The notes: generated from the letters alone by a model not told the origin. 64,000 nt of DNA from Desulfosoma sp. (GCA_037481875.1 JBBFKY010000007.1:108236-172235); one strand, 5' to 3'. Shown: positions 36,200-46,260, numbered from the stretch's first letter. Translations and numbers: made by a program.

Positions 36200-38929
36200 T
36201 CATTCTGTTCGAATTTTTAGATTTTGTGGTGGGGCTGGACTCCGGGATTCATCAAGACTCTTGAGGCTCACCTGTACTGTGTTGGACATTCCCGAAACAG
36301 CGCCATCGGATCCCAAAGACTTTACAGCAAACCAATACTGTCGGGCCGTGCCGGGATAAGGCAAAATGTAAGTGTACATGTGCCCGGCACTTCCTGCACG
36401 TGGCAAGGCATCATATCGGTTAATCGCCGGTTCAGCGCTCCAAAAGTTCATAAATATTCCTATATCGTCTGGAATAGTAATACTTTCTTTAATAGGTTTA
36501 TCAGAATATTTAATATAATAACGATGAGCATTTGGGGGATTCGTCCATTGAAGACGTACCCTTCCATCTTTATCCACGGTCGCTTTCAAGTCGTTGATCA
36601 CCGATGGTCCCCTTTCCAAAGGGGCTTTCTCTCGCAGAAAGTCGTAAACCCCCAGAATGGGGCTTGGGCTATCCCCAGTGTTCGCGTGCAACCGTCCACC
36701 CTTGAGTAGAACTGTGCGGTCAATGGCTTTCAATGTATCGAGAAAAAGCGGATCACGGTAGTGAATATAAGAGAGAGAGAGAAGACTGCTGATCCGCCAA
36801 TCCCTCCAATCGCGACATTCAGTTTTCTCCTGCCCCTCGTATATAGAACAGTCGCAAGTCGCCGTCGGGGATCTCGCCGCTTTGGCTCTCTCTTCCTGGA
36901 GCTTTTGGAGATTGATTGGCGACTCGTAGAGCACAGCATAGCAAGAATTAATGAAGGGCTCTCGAAGGGCATAACGCGTTATGCCGTAGATCATATCCAC
37001 GCAGCGAAGATCTCCAGTGAGCTTGTAGCTTTCCTCCAAACCTTCGGCCAGATAGGCCAGCATGAAAACCTTCTCAAAACCCTCAGGATACTTCTCAGAA
37101 ACGTTTGGAATATAATAACCTCTATCCTTATTAATGGTGTTCCAGATAAAGTTTATATAATCTCGAATACTGTTGAGAATGAATGGCCGTTCGAGAAGTC
37201 GATAAGAATCGGCAAGGACGGATTGGGGCAAAGCGTCGACCCTGGTTTCTGGAACTTTTCCTTCCGAGCGCCGCTGCACCCAGGCCTGAACCCAAGAGGC
37301 TAGTTTATCAACAGCGTCATAAGCCAAAAGGTCCCCAAACAGCCGGTACCCATCGTGAAGCTCACGGCAGGTCAAGTGTTCCATATTCCAAGGCATTAGT
37401 CCATGATGCGCACTTTTTTCCGTATAGGATCCGGGCTCTCGTAAAGGACAGCAGTAGCAGTTTCGCCTAAGAAGATAGGCATCCTCCGGAAACTTGTAAT
37501 GATCTACCCATGCAGGAGTAAGCCCGGCGGATCCACGCATGAAAAGCCATATCTTTTTAGCCTCGTAAGGATCTCCAGTTTTTATAAAATTATCCATAGG
37601 AAAGTGATGATATCGTCGACGGATGGGATCCAGCCAGTATGTCCCCCATTTATGCCAACCATATTCCTGTCTTCCCAGGGCTTGGGGGTCCGGCTGATCT
37701 CTTAATTCCGTTTTTTCACTCAGATACCCCACGGCCCCTGTCTGCCTATACCAATCCAAACCGCAATGGATAGTTAAAGGAAAGTTAAAGACAAGCGCAT
37801 CAGCTTCCTTGATGGGACGGTAAAAGAAGGCCAAATCATGAGCTTTCCTTTGCATGTCGTCCAACCAATGGACGCCGCCGTGGGCCTTCCAGTACTGAGG
37901 CCACAAGCGCACACGAATCCGGTCTGCCTCAACTTCCACAGCCTTTGGAAACTGCTGCCAAAAATCGCGAGTAACCACTCCATGGTCACCCAACCGTACC
38001 CATCCAATCGCCTGCTCTCCTCTAGCAAGCTCCCGCTTTCCGGACTGCACAATATAGCCCTTGAAGGCTGGGTAGCCTAAATCTGATATAGGCGAATACG
38101 ATGGCACATAAGCTCCTGTTTTATCCCCCCACTCACCCTGTTTGTCCCACCGATCCGTCCCGCTTGAGTCCTGGTAAAGATAGACGCTTTTTCCTTTTTC
38201 GATGACGCCATGATACCTTTTCCCCCTGTCTCCACCAATCTCGAACTCTTTGCCACTTCGGCGCCAGAGCACAGAAAAATCTTTAAAAAACAAAGGTCCG
38301 GAAGGAGTTCTCGGTGTGTTCTTAAGGACAACGGTCACATCAATTCGATCGCCGCCGGCATAGGCATAGAGCCAGGCAATGTAACCGATTTGTCCTGGCT
38401 TCGAATCGGTTTCAAACTTGACACAGCAACGCACAGGACCGTCTTCGATGATAGAGCGAACCCCTTCGGTTCTGTGCAATACGGTACCATCCGGCAAAAC
38501 CATTTCGAAATCGATTTCGTCCCAGAGCTTATAAACGTCTTCCAAGGATGCTGCTCTGGCCGGCGAGGGATTGACACCCCTTCCTAGACGGTACGTCACG
38601 TTTTCATTAGGTGGAACGTCGGCCAGGAATGTAACCAATAGCCATTTGACAGAACCATCCTGACCGTGGTCGACCCATCGTTCTAAAATTTTAAACTGAG
38701 ATGGAACAGGGTTTCCAGAAGGGTCGTAAACTACGATTCCAACAGGTTGGTCGAGCACTCCTTGGGGGAATGGAATACCAAACGAAACAGGGGAACCCGT
38801 CCGTTGAACCCCCGAGACATCACGAATATTCAGTGGAATGTCTAGAGCCGTGGAATGCCCGGAAGTCGTAACGCAGGGAAAAATCACCCACATGAAAAGT
38901 AAAGCTATTCTTAGTGTGGTAACTCGCAT
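36200..38929 (-). CDS. Large secreted YetA/PcRGLX-like protein with C-terminal Fn3 domain
   Basis: 909 residues with a signal peptide (MRVTTLRIALLFMWVIFPC...). The N-terminal ~90 residues (GSPVSFGIPFPQGVLDQP, then DGSVKWLLVTFLADVPPNE) fit the RIFT-barrel domain of PcRGLX/YetA-like proteins, a group linked to polysaccharide binding or cleavage. A long helical/barrel middle follows, with many aromatic residues and pairs of cysteines. About 810-895 is a fibronectin type III domain (RVRLQWTNPPNAHRYYIKYS). It ends in P-P-Q-N-L-K-I-R-T-E. GGG lies 7 bases before the ATG. It sits at the downstream end of the polysaccharide operon and is probably an extracellular polysaccharide-processing protein. 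Confidence 0.75.
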   Translation of the reverse strand: MRVTTLRIALLFMWVIFPCVTTSGHSTALDIPLNIRDVSGVQRTGSPVSFGIPFPQGVLDQPVGIVVYDPSGNPVPSQFKILERWVDHGQDGSVKWLLVTFLADVPPNENVTYRLGRGVNPSPARAASLEDVYKLWDEIDFEMVLPDGTVLHRTEGVRSIIEDGPVRCCVKFETDSKPGQIGYIAWLYAYAGGDRIDVTVVLKNTPRTPSGPLFFKDFSVLWRRSGKEFEIGGDRGKRYHGVIEKGKSVYLYQDSSGTDRWDKQGEWGDKTGAYVPSYSPISDLGYPAFKGYIVQSGKRELARGEQAIGWVRLGDHGVVTRDFWQQFPKAVEVEADRIRVRLWPQYWKAHGGVHWLDDMQRKAHDLAFFYRPIKEADALVFNFPLTIHCGLDWYRQTGAVGYLSEKTELRDQPDPQALGRQEYGWHKWGTYWLDPIRRRYHHFPMDNFIKTGDPYEAKKIWLFMRGSAGLTPAWVDHYKFPEDAYLLRRNCYCCPLREPGSYTEKSAHHGLMPWNMEHLTCRELHDGYRLFGDLLAYDAVDKLASWVQAWVQRRSEGKVPETRVDALPQSVLADSYRLLERPFILNSIRDYINFIWNTINKDRGYYIPNVSEKYPEGFEKVFMLAYLAEGLEESYKLTGDLRCVDMIYGITRYALREPFINSCYAVLYESPINLQKLQEERAKAARSPTATCDCSIYEGQEKTECRDWRDWRISSLLSLSYIHYRDPLFLDTLKAIDRTVLLKGGRLHANTGDSPSPILGVYDFLREKAPLERGPSVINDLKATVDKDGRVRLQWTNPPNAHRYYIKYSDKPIKESITIPDDIGIFMNFWSAEPAINRYDALPRAGSAGHMYTYILPYPGTARQYWFAVKSLGSDGAVSGMSNTVQVSLKSLDESRSPAPPQNLKIRTE

Positions 38930-38980
38930 TTATTACCCTTTTTATTATAGTTCTACGCCGACATTCGACAATCCGGAAGA

Positions 38981-40174
38981 TTATATTCGTGAGGATTTTC
39001 GGGTTAAAACGTCTACAAACACGCGGTCCACATCTTTGGCTACTTCCATCCAGGACCGATGAACTACATGATTGCGAATCTTGACGTGGTCCCATTCGGT
39101 ACGTAGAGCATCCCGAAGGGCCTGAGCGATGGCGTCCGTCGTGCGCTCAACAAGCATGCCAACAGCCGGGTTCGTGAGAATCTCCGGGGCTCCATACACA
39201 TTGGTAGCGACAACCGGACACCCACAGGCCAAGGCCTCCATGATCACATTCGCCCAGCCCTCTCGCTCACTCGCCAAGCAAAATACATCTGCTGCACTAT
39301 ACCAGTAGGCAAGCTCCTGGTTTGGCCTTTCTCCTACGAGCTCCACTTGCTTTGAAATGCCTAGATCTTCCGCCAAATCAGTCAGCGGCCCGCGCATTGG
39401 GCCTTCTCCAACTAAGTAGAGTCGCAACCGGCTCGGCCTATTCCCCCATTGAGCGACAGCTTTCATCAGTAAATGAAATCCTTTACGCGGAATGAGGCTA
39501 CCAACCGAGAGAATCATCATAGCATCGCCTGGGACGCCCAGTCGGCTGCGGGCGACTTCTTTCGGGACGGGTGAAAACCACAAGGGATCAACCCCGTTTG
39601 GAATTACGTTGATTTTTTCAGAAGGAATACCTAAGGCCACCATCTCCCTTTTCAGGGCCTCACACACCGAGATGACGGCGTCCGCATTCCTTAGGGCATA
39701 GCGAATCTGAGGACGAACAAGGGGAAAACGAGCAAACTGGTTGATGTCAGAACCTCTTGCCGAAAGCACAACCGGTTTCCGAAAGTATTTTGCCAATAGA
39801 ACGGCCGCAAGACCATCCGGATAGATGTAGTGTCCGTCAATAAGATCGAAAGGAAAAACCTTTTGGATGTTCCGAGCCAAGGGCAACGTTGCGGCAAAAA
39901 GTAAATAAGCATGGAAGAGCATGCTCAACTTGGGAATAAGAGGGTACTTGGGATGATGAACTGAAACGCCCTCCATGTGCTCGACCCGCGGGATTCGAGA
40001 ATATGTGTGCCAAGGCTCCAGACGAAACCAGGAGGGGCAATAGGGTACTGGAGCGATGACACATATTTCCCGTCCAGGAAGTCGAGCAAAATGGCACATC
40101 CTCTGCTTAACAAAAATAGCCGCATTGGGACGTTCCGAATTCGGAAAAAGTGTCGTGTAGACAAGGACACGCAT
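38981..40174 (-). CDS. GT4 glycosyltransferase
   Basis: 397 residues, GT-B fold. The acceptor half has FPNSERPNAAIFVKQRM and DLIDGHYIYPDGLAA; the donor half has VGSLIPRKGFHLLMKAV, LVGEGPMRG and ASEREGWANVIMEALACGCPVVATNVYGAPE, typical of family GT4. It should transfer a hexose from a nucleotide sugar to the growing lipid-linked repeat. The frame is open upstream through the end of asnB, but M-R-V-L-V-Y-T-T-L-F-P is the natural start, 19 bp after the asnB stop. The Shine-Dalgarno is weak, so coupling to asnB is possible. Confidence 0.9.
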   Translation of the reverse strand: MRVLVYTTLFPNSERPNAAIFVKQRMCHFARLPGREICVIAPVPYCPSWFRLEPWHTYSRIPRVEHMEGVSVHHPKYPLIPKLSMLFHAYLLFAATLPLARNIQKVFPFDLIDGHYIYPDGLAAVLLAKYFRKPVVLSARGSDINQFARFPLVRPQIRYALRNADAVISVCEALKREMVALGIPSEKINVIPNGVDPLWFSPVPKEVARSRLGVPGDAMMILSVGSLIPRKGFHLLMKAVAQWGNRPSRLRLYLVGEGPMRGPLTDLAEDLGISKQVELVGERPNQELAYWYSAADVFCLASEREGWANVIMEALACGCPVVATNVYGAPEILTNPAVGMLVERTTDAIAQALRDALRTEWDHVKIRNHVVHRSWMEVAKDVDRVFVDVLTRKSSRI

Positions 40175-40193
40175 AGGGTCAAGTGTCTCGCTA

Positions 40194-42071
40194 TTAGAGA
40201 TGCCGGCGAGCCCAAAGCTCGAACATGAATAAAGCCCACAGTGGCTGCGAGTGGTTTGCCAGCCCGTCACGATGGGCATTCCATAAGCGTCTCAATACCT
40301 TTTGGTTGAGAAGGTTACGAGAGCGGGCGTCCCCATCGCAAAGCGTCTCCTGCACCCGATGACGAAGCTCCGCTCGTAGCCATTCGCGCACGGGCATGGA
40401 GAACCCCATTTTTGGTCTGAAGATCACCGAAGGGGGAAGATGGTGGGCTGCGACCTTCTTTAAGATGTACTTCCCCGCTCGATTTCTCAGCTTGAAACGG
40501 GGAGGAATATGGGCCGCCAGTTCTACAAGCTTATGGTCGAGCAATGGAGCTCTCACTTCTAGAGAGTTGGCCATGCTCGCGCGATCCACTTTAGTGAGAA
40601 TATCTTCTGGAAGATAGGTTTTAAAATCAATATATTGAGCCCGCGAAACGGCATCAAGTCCACGGCATCGCTCCAGTAAGGAGCGAAAAATGTCATAAGT
40701 ATCGTAGTCCTTCAATTCTCGATGCACATCCCCGCTGATAAGTTTCTTTTTCATTTCGGGCGTCATGAAGGATACAGAACGAAAGTACCCTTCCACCGGA
40801 TCTCGTGCCACATTCCCCAAAAAGGTTTTCGCCCTCAAAGGTTGGGGAAGCCAATCGGCTTTTGGATAAATCTCTGCCAGACCTCGTAAACAATAACGAC
40901 GTATGGGATCAGGAATCACTAAACGCACCAAATCTTCCAGATACTCGAACAAATAGCGTCGATATCCCGCGAAATTCTCGTCCCCTCCGTCTCCTGATAG
41001 ACATACAGTGACAGTCTTTCGTGCCATCTGACACACATAAAAAGTCGGCACAGCCGAGGCGTCTGCAAAAGGCTCATCGAAATGCCAGGCCAACTTTTCA
41101 GTCACGTGGGAAATGTTCGGGGAAACAACGTATTCATGGTGCTGGGTGTGATAGAGCTGAGCCACCTCTCTCGCGTATTCCAATTCGTCGTAGCTTCGAA
41201 CAGAAAAACCGATGCTGTTTGTAATAACCGATGACCTCGAACATTTCGTCATCAATGCCACAATCAGGCTCGAATCGATTCCTCCACTCAAAAAAGCCCC
41301 CAAAGGAACTTCGCTGACAAGACGTAATCGCACCGATTCCAATAAATTTTCATAGAGAAGCTTTGACCACTCCTTTTCTGACAGATTCTCTTCTGGAGAA
41401 AATTCCAGGTCCCAATACTCTCGAACCACTACGCCCTTAAGGGAACACATGAGATAATGGGCGGCGGGAAGTTTATTGACCGCTTGGAAAATAGTCTTAG
41501 GGGCAGGCACGTAGCCAAGAGAAAGGTAGTCAGAAAATGCATGTAGGTCGATGTCTTTTTGGAAATGAGGCAAAACCATCAGAGCCTTGATTTCCGAGGC
41601 GAATGCAAAGGTGGACCCCATCACGGCATAGTATAAAGGCTTTTTACCGAGTCGATCTCGAGCGAGAAAAAGTGTGCGCTCTCGAGCATCCCATATGGCA
41701 AACGCAAACATGCCGCGGAGTTTTTCAAGGCAGGCTTCTCCCCACTCTTCAAAAGCATGAAGAATGACCTCTGTATCCGTAAGCGTTTTGAAAACATGAC
41801 CTCTCGCGGCAAGATGGGGGCGCAGCTCTTTAAAGTTGTAAACCTCCCCGTTGAAAACGATCACTTTGCTGCCATCTTCATTGGCAATCGGTTGTCGGCC
41901 GGTGTGTAAGTCGATGATGCTCAACCGCCGATGGGCAAGACCTAGAGGACCCTCCAGATAATACCCTTCTTCGTCCGGTCCACGATGCACGAGCGTCTCG
42001 TTCATCGCCACAAGAAGCTCACGCTTGATCGGTGCGCCATCGATGTCAAAAAGCCCGCAAATTCCACACAT
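40194..42071 (-). CDS. asnB: Glutamine-hydrolysing asparagine synthetase-like amidotransferase (XrtA type)
   Basis: 625 residues. The glutaminase domain starts M-C-G-I-C-G-L-F with the nucleophile Cys2 exposed after Met removal; I therefore chose 42071, where AAAGGT lies upstream, over the upstream start at 42086. The C-terminal ATP-pyrophosphatase domain has S-G-G-I-D-S-S. Members in exosortase A loci (TIGR03108-type) are thought to amidate sugars or the product rather than make free asparagine. It lies directly between a Cys-less paralogue and a GT4 gene in one operon. Confidence 0.92.
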   Translation of the reverse strand: MCGICGLFDIDGAPIKRELLVAMNETLVHRGPDEEGYYLEGPLGLAHRRLSIIDLHTGRQPIANEDGSKVIVFNGEVYNFKELRPHLAARGHVFKTLTDTEVILHAFEEWGEACLEKLRGMFAFAIWDARERTLFLARDRLGKKPLYYAVMGSTFAFASEIKALMVLPHFQKDIDLHAFSDYLSLGYVPAPKTIFQAVNKLPAAHYLMCSLKGVVVREYWDLEFSPEENLSEKEWSKLLYENLLESVRLRLVSEVPLGAFLSGGIDSSLIVALMTKCSRSSVITNSIGFSVRSYDELEYAREVAQLYHTQHHEYVVSPNISHVTEKLAWHFDEPFADASAVPTFYVCQMARKTVTVCLSGDGGDENFAGYRRYLFEYLEDLVRLVIPDPIRRYCLRGLAEIYPKADWLPQPLRAKTFLGNVARDPVEGYFRSVSFMTPEMKKKLISGDVHRELKDYDTYDIFRSLLERCRGLDAVSRAQYIDFKTYLPEDILTKVDRASMANSLEVRAPLLDHKLVELAAHIPPRFKLRNRAGKYILKKVAAHHLPPSVIFRPKMGFSMPVREWLRAELRHRVQETLCDGDARSRNLLNQKVLRRLWNAHRDGLANHSQPLWALFMFELWARRHL

Positions 42072-42129
42072 ACAAATACCTTTCACCGGCGGAACCGCAT
42101 GTCACTTTGGTTTGAGCCATGCACGCCTG

Positions 42130-44007
42130 TCACTCATCTACGAATTGACGGTGCCACAGTTCAAGGGTGAGCAAAGAGATCATCGTTGCTTCCGAACCGC
42201 TGGCATAGTCCGTTTGTCCCGCCAGGAAAGCCTCAACCATCTTATGGACAAAACCAGGATTGAAATACCCCCGTTGCAGAGTTCGCCGATCGAGTAATAC
42301 GTCCCTTACATAGGAAGAAAGGCGATGCATTAACCATTCCCCGATGGGCATGGCAAAACCTTGCTTAGGCTTGATCAATGTCCTTTCGGGAAGCAAAGAT
42401 CCGAATGCACGGCGCATAATCACTTTTCTTTCATTGCCATTGATTTTCAGTTCCTCTGGAAGAGCGGCGACGAACTCAACAAGGTCGCGATCATGGAAGG
42501 GGCTGACAGCATTGAGGCCATTAGCCGTGCACATTCGATCCACCTTGACCATGAGATCAAACGGTGCATACGAAAACATGTCAAAGTATAGAATCTTGTT
42601 CAGAAGGCTTTCCTCACGGACTTCGGCAAACAGAGTCCTCGCGTGTTCCAACGGGTCGAATCTTTTTTCCATCTCCAGCATGTCTTTGCTATACAAGGCC
42701 CTCTTGAGAAGAGGAGGCACCGGCATTGAGAGCAGCACTCTCTGTTCTTCCAGCGGGAAGCATTCCCGATATAGACGCCGTTTAATGCGATCAGCAAAAC
42801 GACGTCCCTCTGTCTTTAAGGGAAGCTTCCTCGCCAGTGACTGAGCCACTTTGCCACGAAACAAACGTTTGTAGGCTCCCTCCTGGGCGGCACGGCGAAG
42901 CGCGAAAACCTGATGCCCTGAACCTCCAATCAACTGGTCCGGAAAATCCCCGGTTAACACAGTCGAAACGTGCTGCCGGGCCAACTGTGCAGCAAAAAAA
43001 GATGGAACGGCGGATGTGTCTGCAAAAGGGGATTCATGATGCAAGACAATCCTTTCAAGAAGCGCAGGAAAATCCTTGTTGAAGTCCACCTGCACGGTAT
43101 GCATTGACAACTGAAGGTGCTCTGCCACAAGGCGAGCATCTTCAGTTTCGTCGTAGGCTTTCTCTTTAAATCCTGCCGTAAAGACCGGGAACGACGACCC
43201 AACACAATCCTTCATGATCGCCGTCAAAACGCTGGTGTCCAAACCACCACTTAAGAAGGCACCCGCGTGCGGATGTTTTTTCAGTCGTCTCATCACGGCA
43301 CGCCGGGTCAGATCGCTGAAAAGTTTCACCGTCTCTTGATTGTTAACCATCCGCTGGTGAGGTTGAGCATACGTAAACCTCCAGTAGCGTCGCTCCTCTA
43401 CCCGCTGGTCTTTGACGATAAGAACCCGCCCTGGAAGGAGTTGTCGAATCTCTAAAAAACAAGTCTCAGGCGCTGGGAGGTATCCATAGGAGAGAAATAA
43501 GTCCACTCCCTGCAGACTGACATCCCTTGCGCACACTTTGGTTTCTAATATAGATCGAATATTCGTCGAAAAGAGAAATACTCTTTTTTTCGCACAATAA
43601 TACAACGGCCTGGTCCCAAGACGATCTTTGAAAATAAAAAGAGTTTGACTTTGGTGATCAAAAATGACCAGAATGAAAGATCCATCCAATCTGTGGATAA
43701 AGTTTACACCCTCTTTTTCGTACAGATCGGAAATATGACACAGATCATCATTCTGGCTGGATGCGGAGGTGTCAACTCCAGAGATTGAATAAACATGGCC
43801 AAAGAGGATATACGTCGCCTTATGGGTCTGCAATGTGGTGCAGGCCAAATCCTTGAATCGTTGCACGCACCCCATGTGCAGCCCCGCCTGAAAAGACAAG
43901 CATTTGTGATTTTCAAGGCCCCTTTCATCGCCCCCCAACATCTTTCGAAAGATATCCGCCGAGGCCTCTGGCTGCCCATAGACCCAAGCACCGGTCATCA
44001 TAGACAT
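42130..44007 (-). CDS. Asparagine-synthetase-like protein lacking the glutaminase cysteine
   Basis: 625 residues, co-linear with the paralogue next door. The N-terminus is MSMMTGAWVYGQ with no cysteine at position 2, and the glutaminase half is degenerate, though structural phrases remain (DGSFILVIFDHQSQTLFIFKDRLGTRPLYY). The synthetase half is intact: S-G-G-L-D-T-S, SPFADTSAVPSFFAA, KPKQGFAMPIGEW. It should therefore activate a carboxylate with ATP but cannot hydrolyse glutamine; it could use free ammonia or an amine, or act with the intact neighbour. GAAGGGA lies before the ATG. Confidence 0.85.
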   Translation of the reverse strand: MSMMTGAWVYGQPEASADIFRKMLGGDERGLENHKCLSFQAGLHMGCVQRFKDLACTTLQTHKATYILFGHVYSISGVDTSASSQNDDLCHISDLYEKEGVNFIHRLDGSFILVIFDHQSQTLFIFKDRLGTRPLYYCAKKRVFLFSTNIRSILETKVCARDVSLQGVDLFLSYGYLPAPETCFLEIRQLLPGRVLIVKDQRVEERRYWRFTYAQPHQRMVNNQETVKLFSDLTRRAVMRRLKKHPHAGAFLSGGLDTSVLTAIMKDCVGSSFPVFTAGFKEKAYDETEDARLVAEHLQLSMHTVQVDFNKDFPALLERIVLHHESPFADTSAVPSFFAAQLARQHVSTVLTGDFPDQLIGGSGHQVFALRRAAQEGAYKRLFRGKVAQSLARKLPLKTEGRRFADRIKRRLYRECFPLEEQRVLLSMPVPPLLKRALYSKDMLEMEKRFDPLEHARTLFAEVREESLLNKILYFDMFSYAPFDLMVKVDRMCTANGLNAVSPFHDRDLVEFVAALPEELKINGNERKVIMRRAFGSLLPERTLIKPKQGFAMPIGEWLMHRLSSYVRDVLLDRRTLQRGYFNPGFVHKMVEAFLAGQTDYASGSEATMISLLTLELWHRQFVDE

Positions 44008-44022
44008 TTCCAGTATCCCTTC

Positions 44023-44964
44023 TTAGCCTAAAGCCAAGTCGGCAAGGGTTGTGTCCGGCCGGATGTGGGGGAAAGGATTTGCGTCGTAAAGGCAATCCAG
44101 CTTAAAAAGCCTAAGAATTTCCACACCACGACCGACTTCCTCTTGTGAAAGGCTTCTCGTCCAGCTGCGCACCAGGTCTTCGCCCGTGTAGACGGCGCTA
44201 TGCTTCTTGCTCATTTTGGAAGGTCTTCGAAGGCGCGATTCTATCAAGCCATGACTCGGTTTCCCCAACCACTTCAAAAGCTTAACCGCCTCCTTCAGGA
44301 CATTCATACAGAACCACTCATAGAAGCACACATAAACATCCGGATGACCGGCAAACTGTTTCAAAGGAACGTAGTGTTCCACGCACCATGAAAAAACGTA
44401 CCTTTCAAAATCGCTTCTCGTCCCAAGCATCGGTTCCACATAGGGTTTCAAGTAATCCTCGACCAGTTTCTGATGTCTGCAATACTTCTTAACGCCCGGC
44501 CTCCAACCAATTTTCTGCAACGACACAGCCACCGCGAACGGATGTCGAAGCAGCAAAATGACTTTCAATGCTGGAAACCTTTCCTTGAGCCATCCTAACG
44601 CCAGGTGTATGCGAATGTCTTTAATCAGTATGTTTTCATAACATATTTTCCTATTGAATCGGTCAATCCACGGGTTTCTTATGCGACCCGTCATAATTCG
44701 ATCGATCATTACTAGATTCGTCCACGGCACATTGTCTCCAGGCCTTAAATAAGTTTCTGACGATAATTTTTTTAAAGAGGGCACATACCTCGAATAGAAG
44801 GGCTCGAACATGTACCTATAATCGTTCCAATAATTAATTATCTCTGAAAGCCACGTCGTCCCGCCCCTAGGAAATCCAGCTAGCAATACCGTCTCTTTGA
44901 GACCACTTTGACATCTAAAATGAATCATGCCTCGCAAGACGCCGAAAAGGTCTTGATATTTCAT
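44023..44964 (-). CDS. Sulfotransferase 1
   Basis: 313 residues. The 5'-phosphosulfate loop for PAPS is G-F-P-R-G-G-T-T-W-L at ~30-39 and the 3'-phosphate motif is in LLLRHPFAVAVSL. It resembles carbohydrate sulfotransferases and probably transfers sulfate from PAPS to a hydroxyl on the polysaccharide or its lipid-linked unit. AAGGA precedes the ATG at good spacing. It lies between the O-antigen-ligase-like and Cys-less amidotransferase genes with gaps of 9 and 15 bp, so it is firmly inside the operon. PAPS-synthesis genes are not in the window. Confidence 0.88.
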   Translation of the reverse strand: MKYQDLFGVLRGMIHFRCQSGLKETVLLAGFPRGGTTWLSEIINYWNDYRYMFEPFYSRYVPSLKKLSSETYLRPGDNVPWTNLVMIDRIMTGRIRNPWIDRFNRKICYENILIKDIRIHLALGWLKERFPALKVILLLRHPFAVAVSLQKIGWRPGVKKYCRHQKLVEDYLKPYVEPMLGTRSDFERYVFSWCVEHYVPLKQFAGHPDVYVCFYEWFCMNVLKEAVKLLKWLGKPSHGLIESRLRRPSKMSKKHSAVYTGEDLVRSWTRSLSQEEVGRGVEILRLFKLDCLYDANPFPHIRPDTTLADLALG

Positions 44965-44973
44965 GGGCCATCC

Positions 44974-46260
44974 TTACCGTCCGATACTGTCACGGCCTTC
45001 TTCTTTTCCGTAAAGTTTCCATGCGTTTTCAAAGCATATTGGCAAAGCCAGAAGAATCCATAACATTTCAGTGTAAAGATTGCTATGGGTCATCATATAT
45101 CCTAATAAGTAGATAATAAATGTTGCTTCCAAAGGAATAGCCCAAAAGAGAATATCCTCCCCTTTTGTGTCCCATTTTTTAACGAGTCGAATGATTCGTT
45201 GCGTTTGGAACACTGCCTTGGTGATGATAACGAGAAACAGACCGATTCCCAAAACACCCAGTTCACTATAGCACAGAACGTAGCTATTATGAGCGTCTCT
45301 TCCTGCATGTTGCGGATCGTAGATCCCGATCATATGCTGAAAATTTTTCACTCCAACCCCTAGCGGGTGATCTTTGAAGATGAGAACAGAGGCCCTCCAG
45401 AATGCGAGACGACCGACTCGTCCCGCATCTTCCTGGGATTGAATGGTTTGCATCCTTTCCCAAAATTGCTTGTGGGCCAAACTGAAGAAAAGCACGGTTC
45501 CCAATAAAACGGCGACAATGATCCGAATTCTGGACCAACCAACCGTTCTGTACACTACCGCCGGCACCGCCAACACCATTCCCAGAAAAATACTCCTCGA
45601 CTGTGTAAGAATGAGACCATTCAGCAGTATAGCCAGACCTATCGCGGCAAGCCCTTTCGCCCACCACGGCATTTTCAGGAACCGAAATCCCAGGTGGCAG
45701 ATACAGAGCGCAAGAAAGGCCGCAAATCCGTTGGCCTCGTTGAAATCAACACCTCCGAAATTGTCCAACCTGCCGTCAAACATCGCTCCATAAAAGCGGC
45801 TTTGCCAGGCCAGTAAGATACCGCAGGCAATAAGGGTTGCCAGAACGATTCGATAGTTTCTCAGCGTGTTCACAACCCGAAGGAGAAAGAAAACAAAAAT
45901 AAATACCTTAGTCATCTTTTCCAAATATTGACGCGCCTCATCGTGGACTCCAACGCCGAAAACGAATGAAACGAACCAACAGAGAGCTAAAAAGAGGTAC
46001 AATTCAAACTCTCTTAAGGAAATTTTCCATTGAAGCTTATGAGGATGCGAAAACGTCGCGGCAGCCACAACAACGGCGGCGATCAGAGAGGGCCGAGGTA
46101 GAAACTGGCCGATACGAAGCGCCCACCAGACATCAGGGTTATAAAGTGTGTAAACAATGAGATACCCCGCAATACTCCAAATGGGATCTTTCACCAGACC
46201 CATCACCAAAAGGCTAAAAATAACAGCCATAATGAATAAGGGGGTTAGTCCAATCTCCAT
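44974..46260 (-). CDS. O-antigen ligase/polymerase-type membrane protein (XrtA-associated)
   Basis: 428 residues with about ten to twelve membrane helices, the topology of Wzy/WaaL and of the O-ligase proteins found with exosortase A. The large periplasmic loop with the Wzy_C signature sits at ~270-330 (FKDHPLGVGVKNFQ, then DAHNSYVLCYSELG), and NEANGFAAFLAL lies in a middle helix. It would polymerise lipid-linked units or transfer the glycan to an acceptor. No strong Shine-Dalgarno is visible before the ATG. A 251-bp gap with no recognisable feature separates it from the upstream sulfotransferase gene. Confidence 0.85.
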   Translation of the reverse strand: MEIGLTPLFIMAVIFSLLVMGLVKDPIWSIAGYLIVYTLYNPDVWWALRIGQFLPRPSLIAAVVVAAATFSHPHKLQWKISLREFELYLFLALCWFVSFVFGVGVHDEARQYLEKMTKVFIFVFFLLRVVNTLRNYRIVLATLIACGILLAWQSRFYGAMFDGRLDNFGGVDFNEANGFAAFLALCICHLGFRFLKMPWWAKGLAAIGLAILLNGLILTQSRSIFLGMVLAVPAVVYRTVGWSRIRIIVAVLLGTVLFFSLAHKQFWERMQTIQSQEDAGRVGRLAFWRASVLIFKDHPLGVGVKNFQHMIGIYDPQHAGRDAHNSYVLCYSELGVLGIGLFLVIITKAVFQTQRIIRLVKKWDTKGEDILFWAIPLEATFIIYLLGYMMTHSNLYTEMLWILLALPICFENAWKLYGKEEGRDSIGR

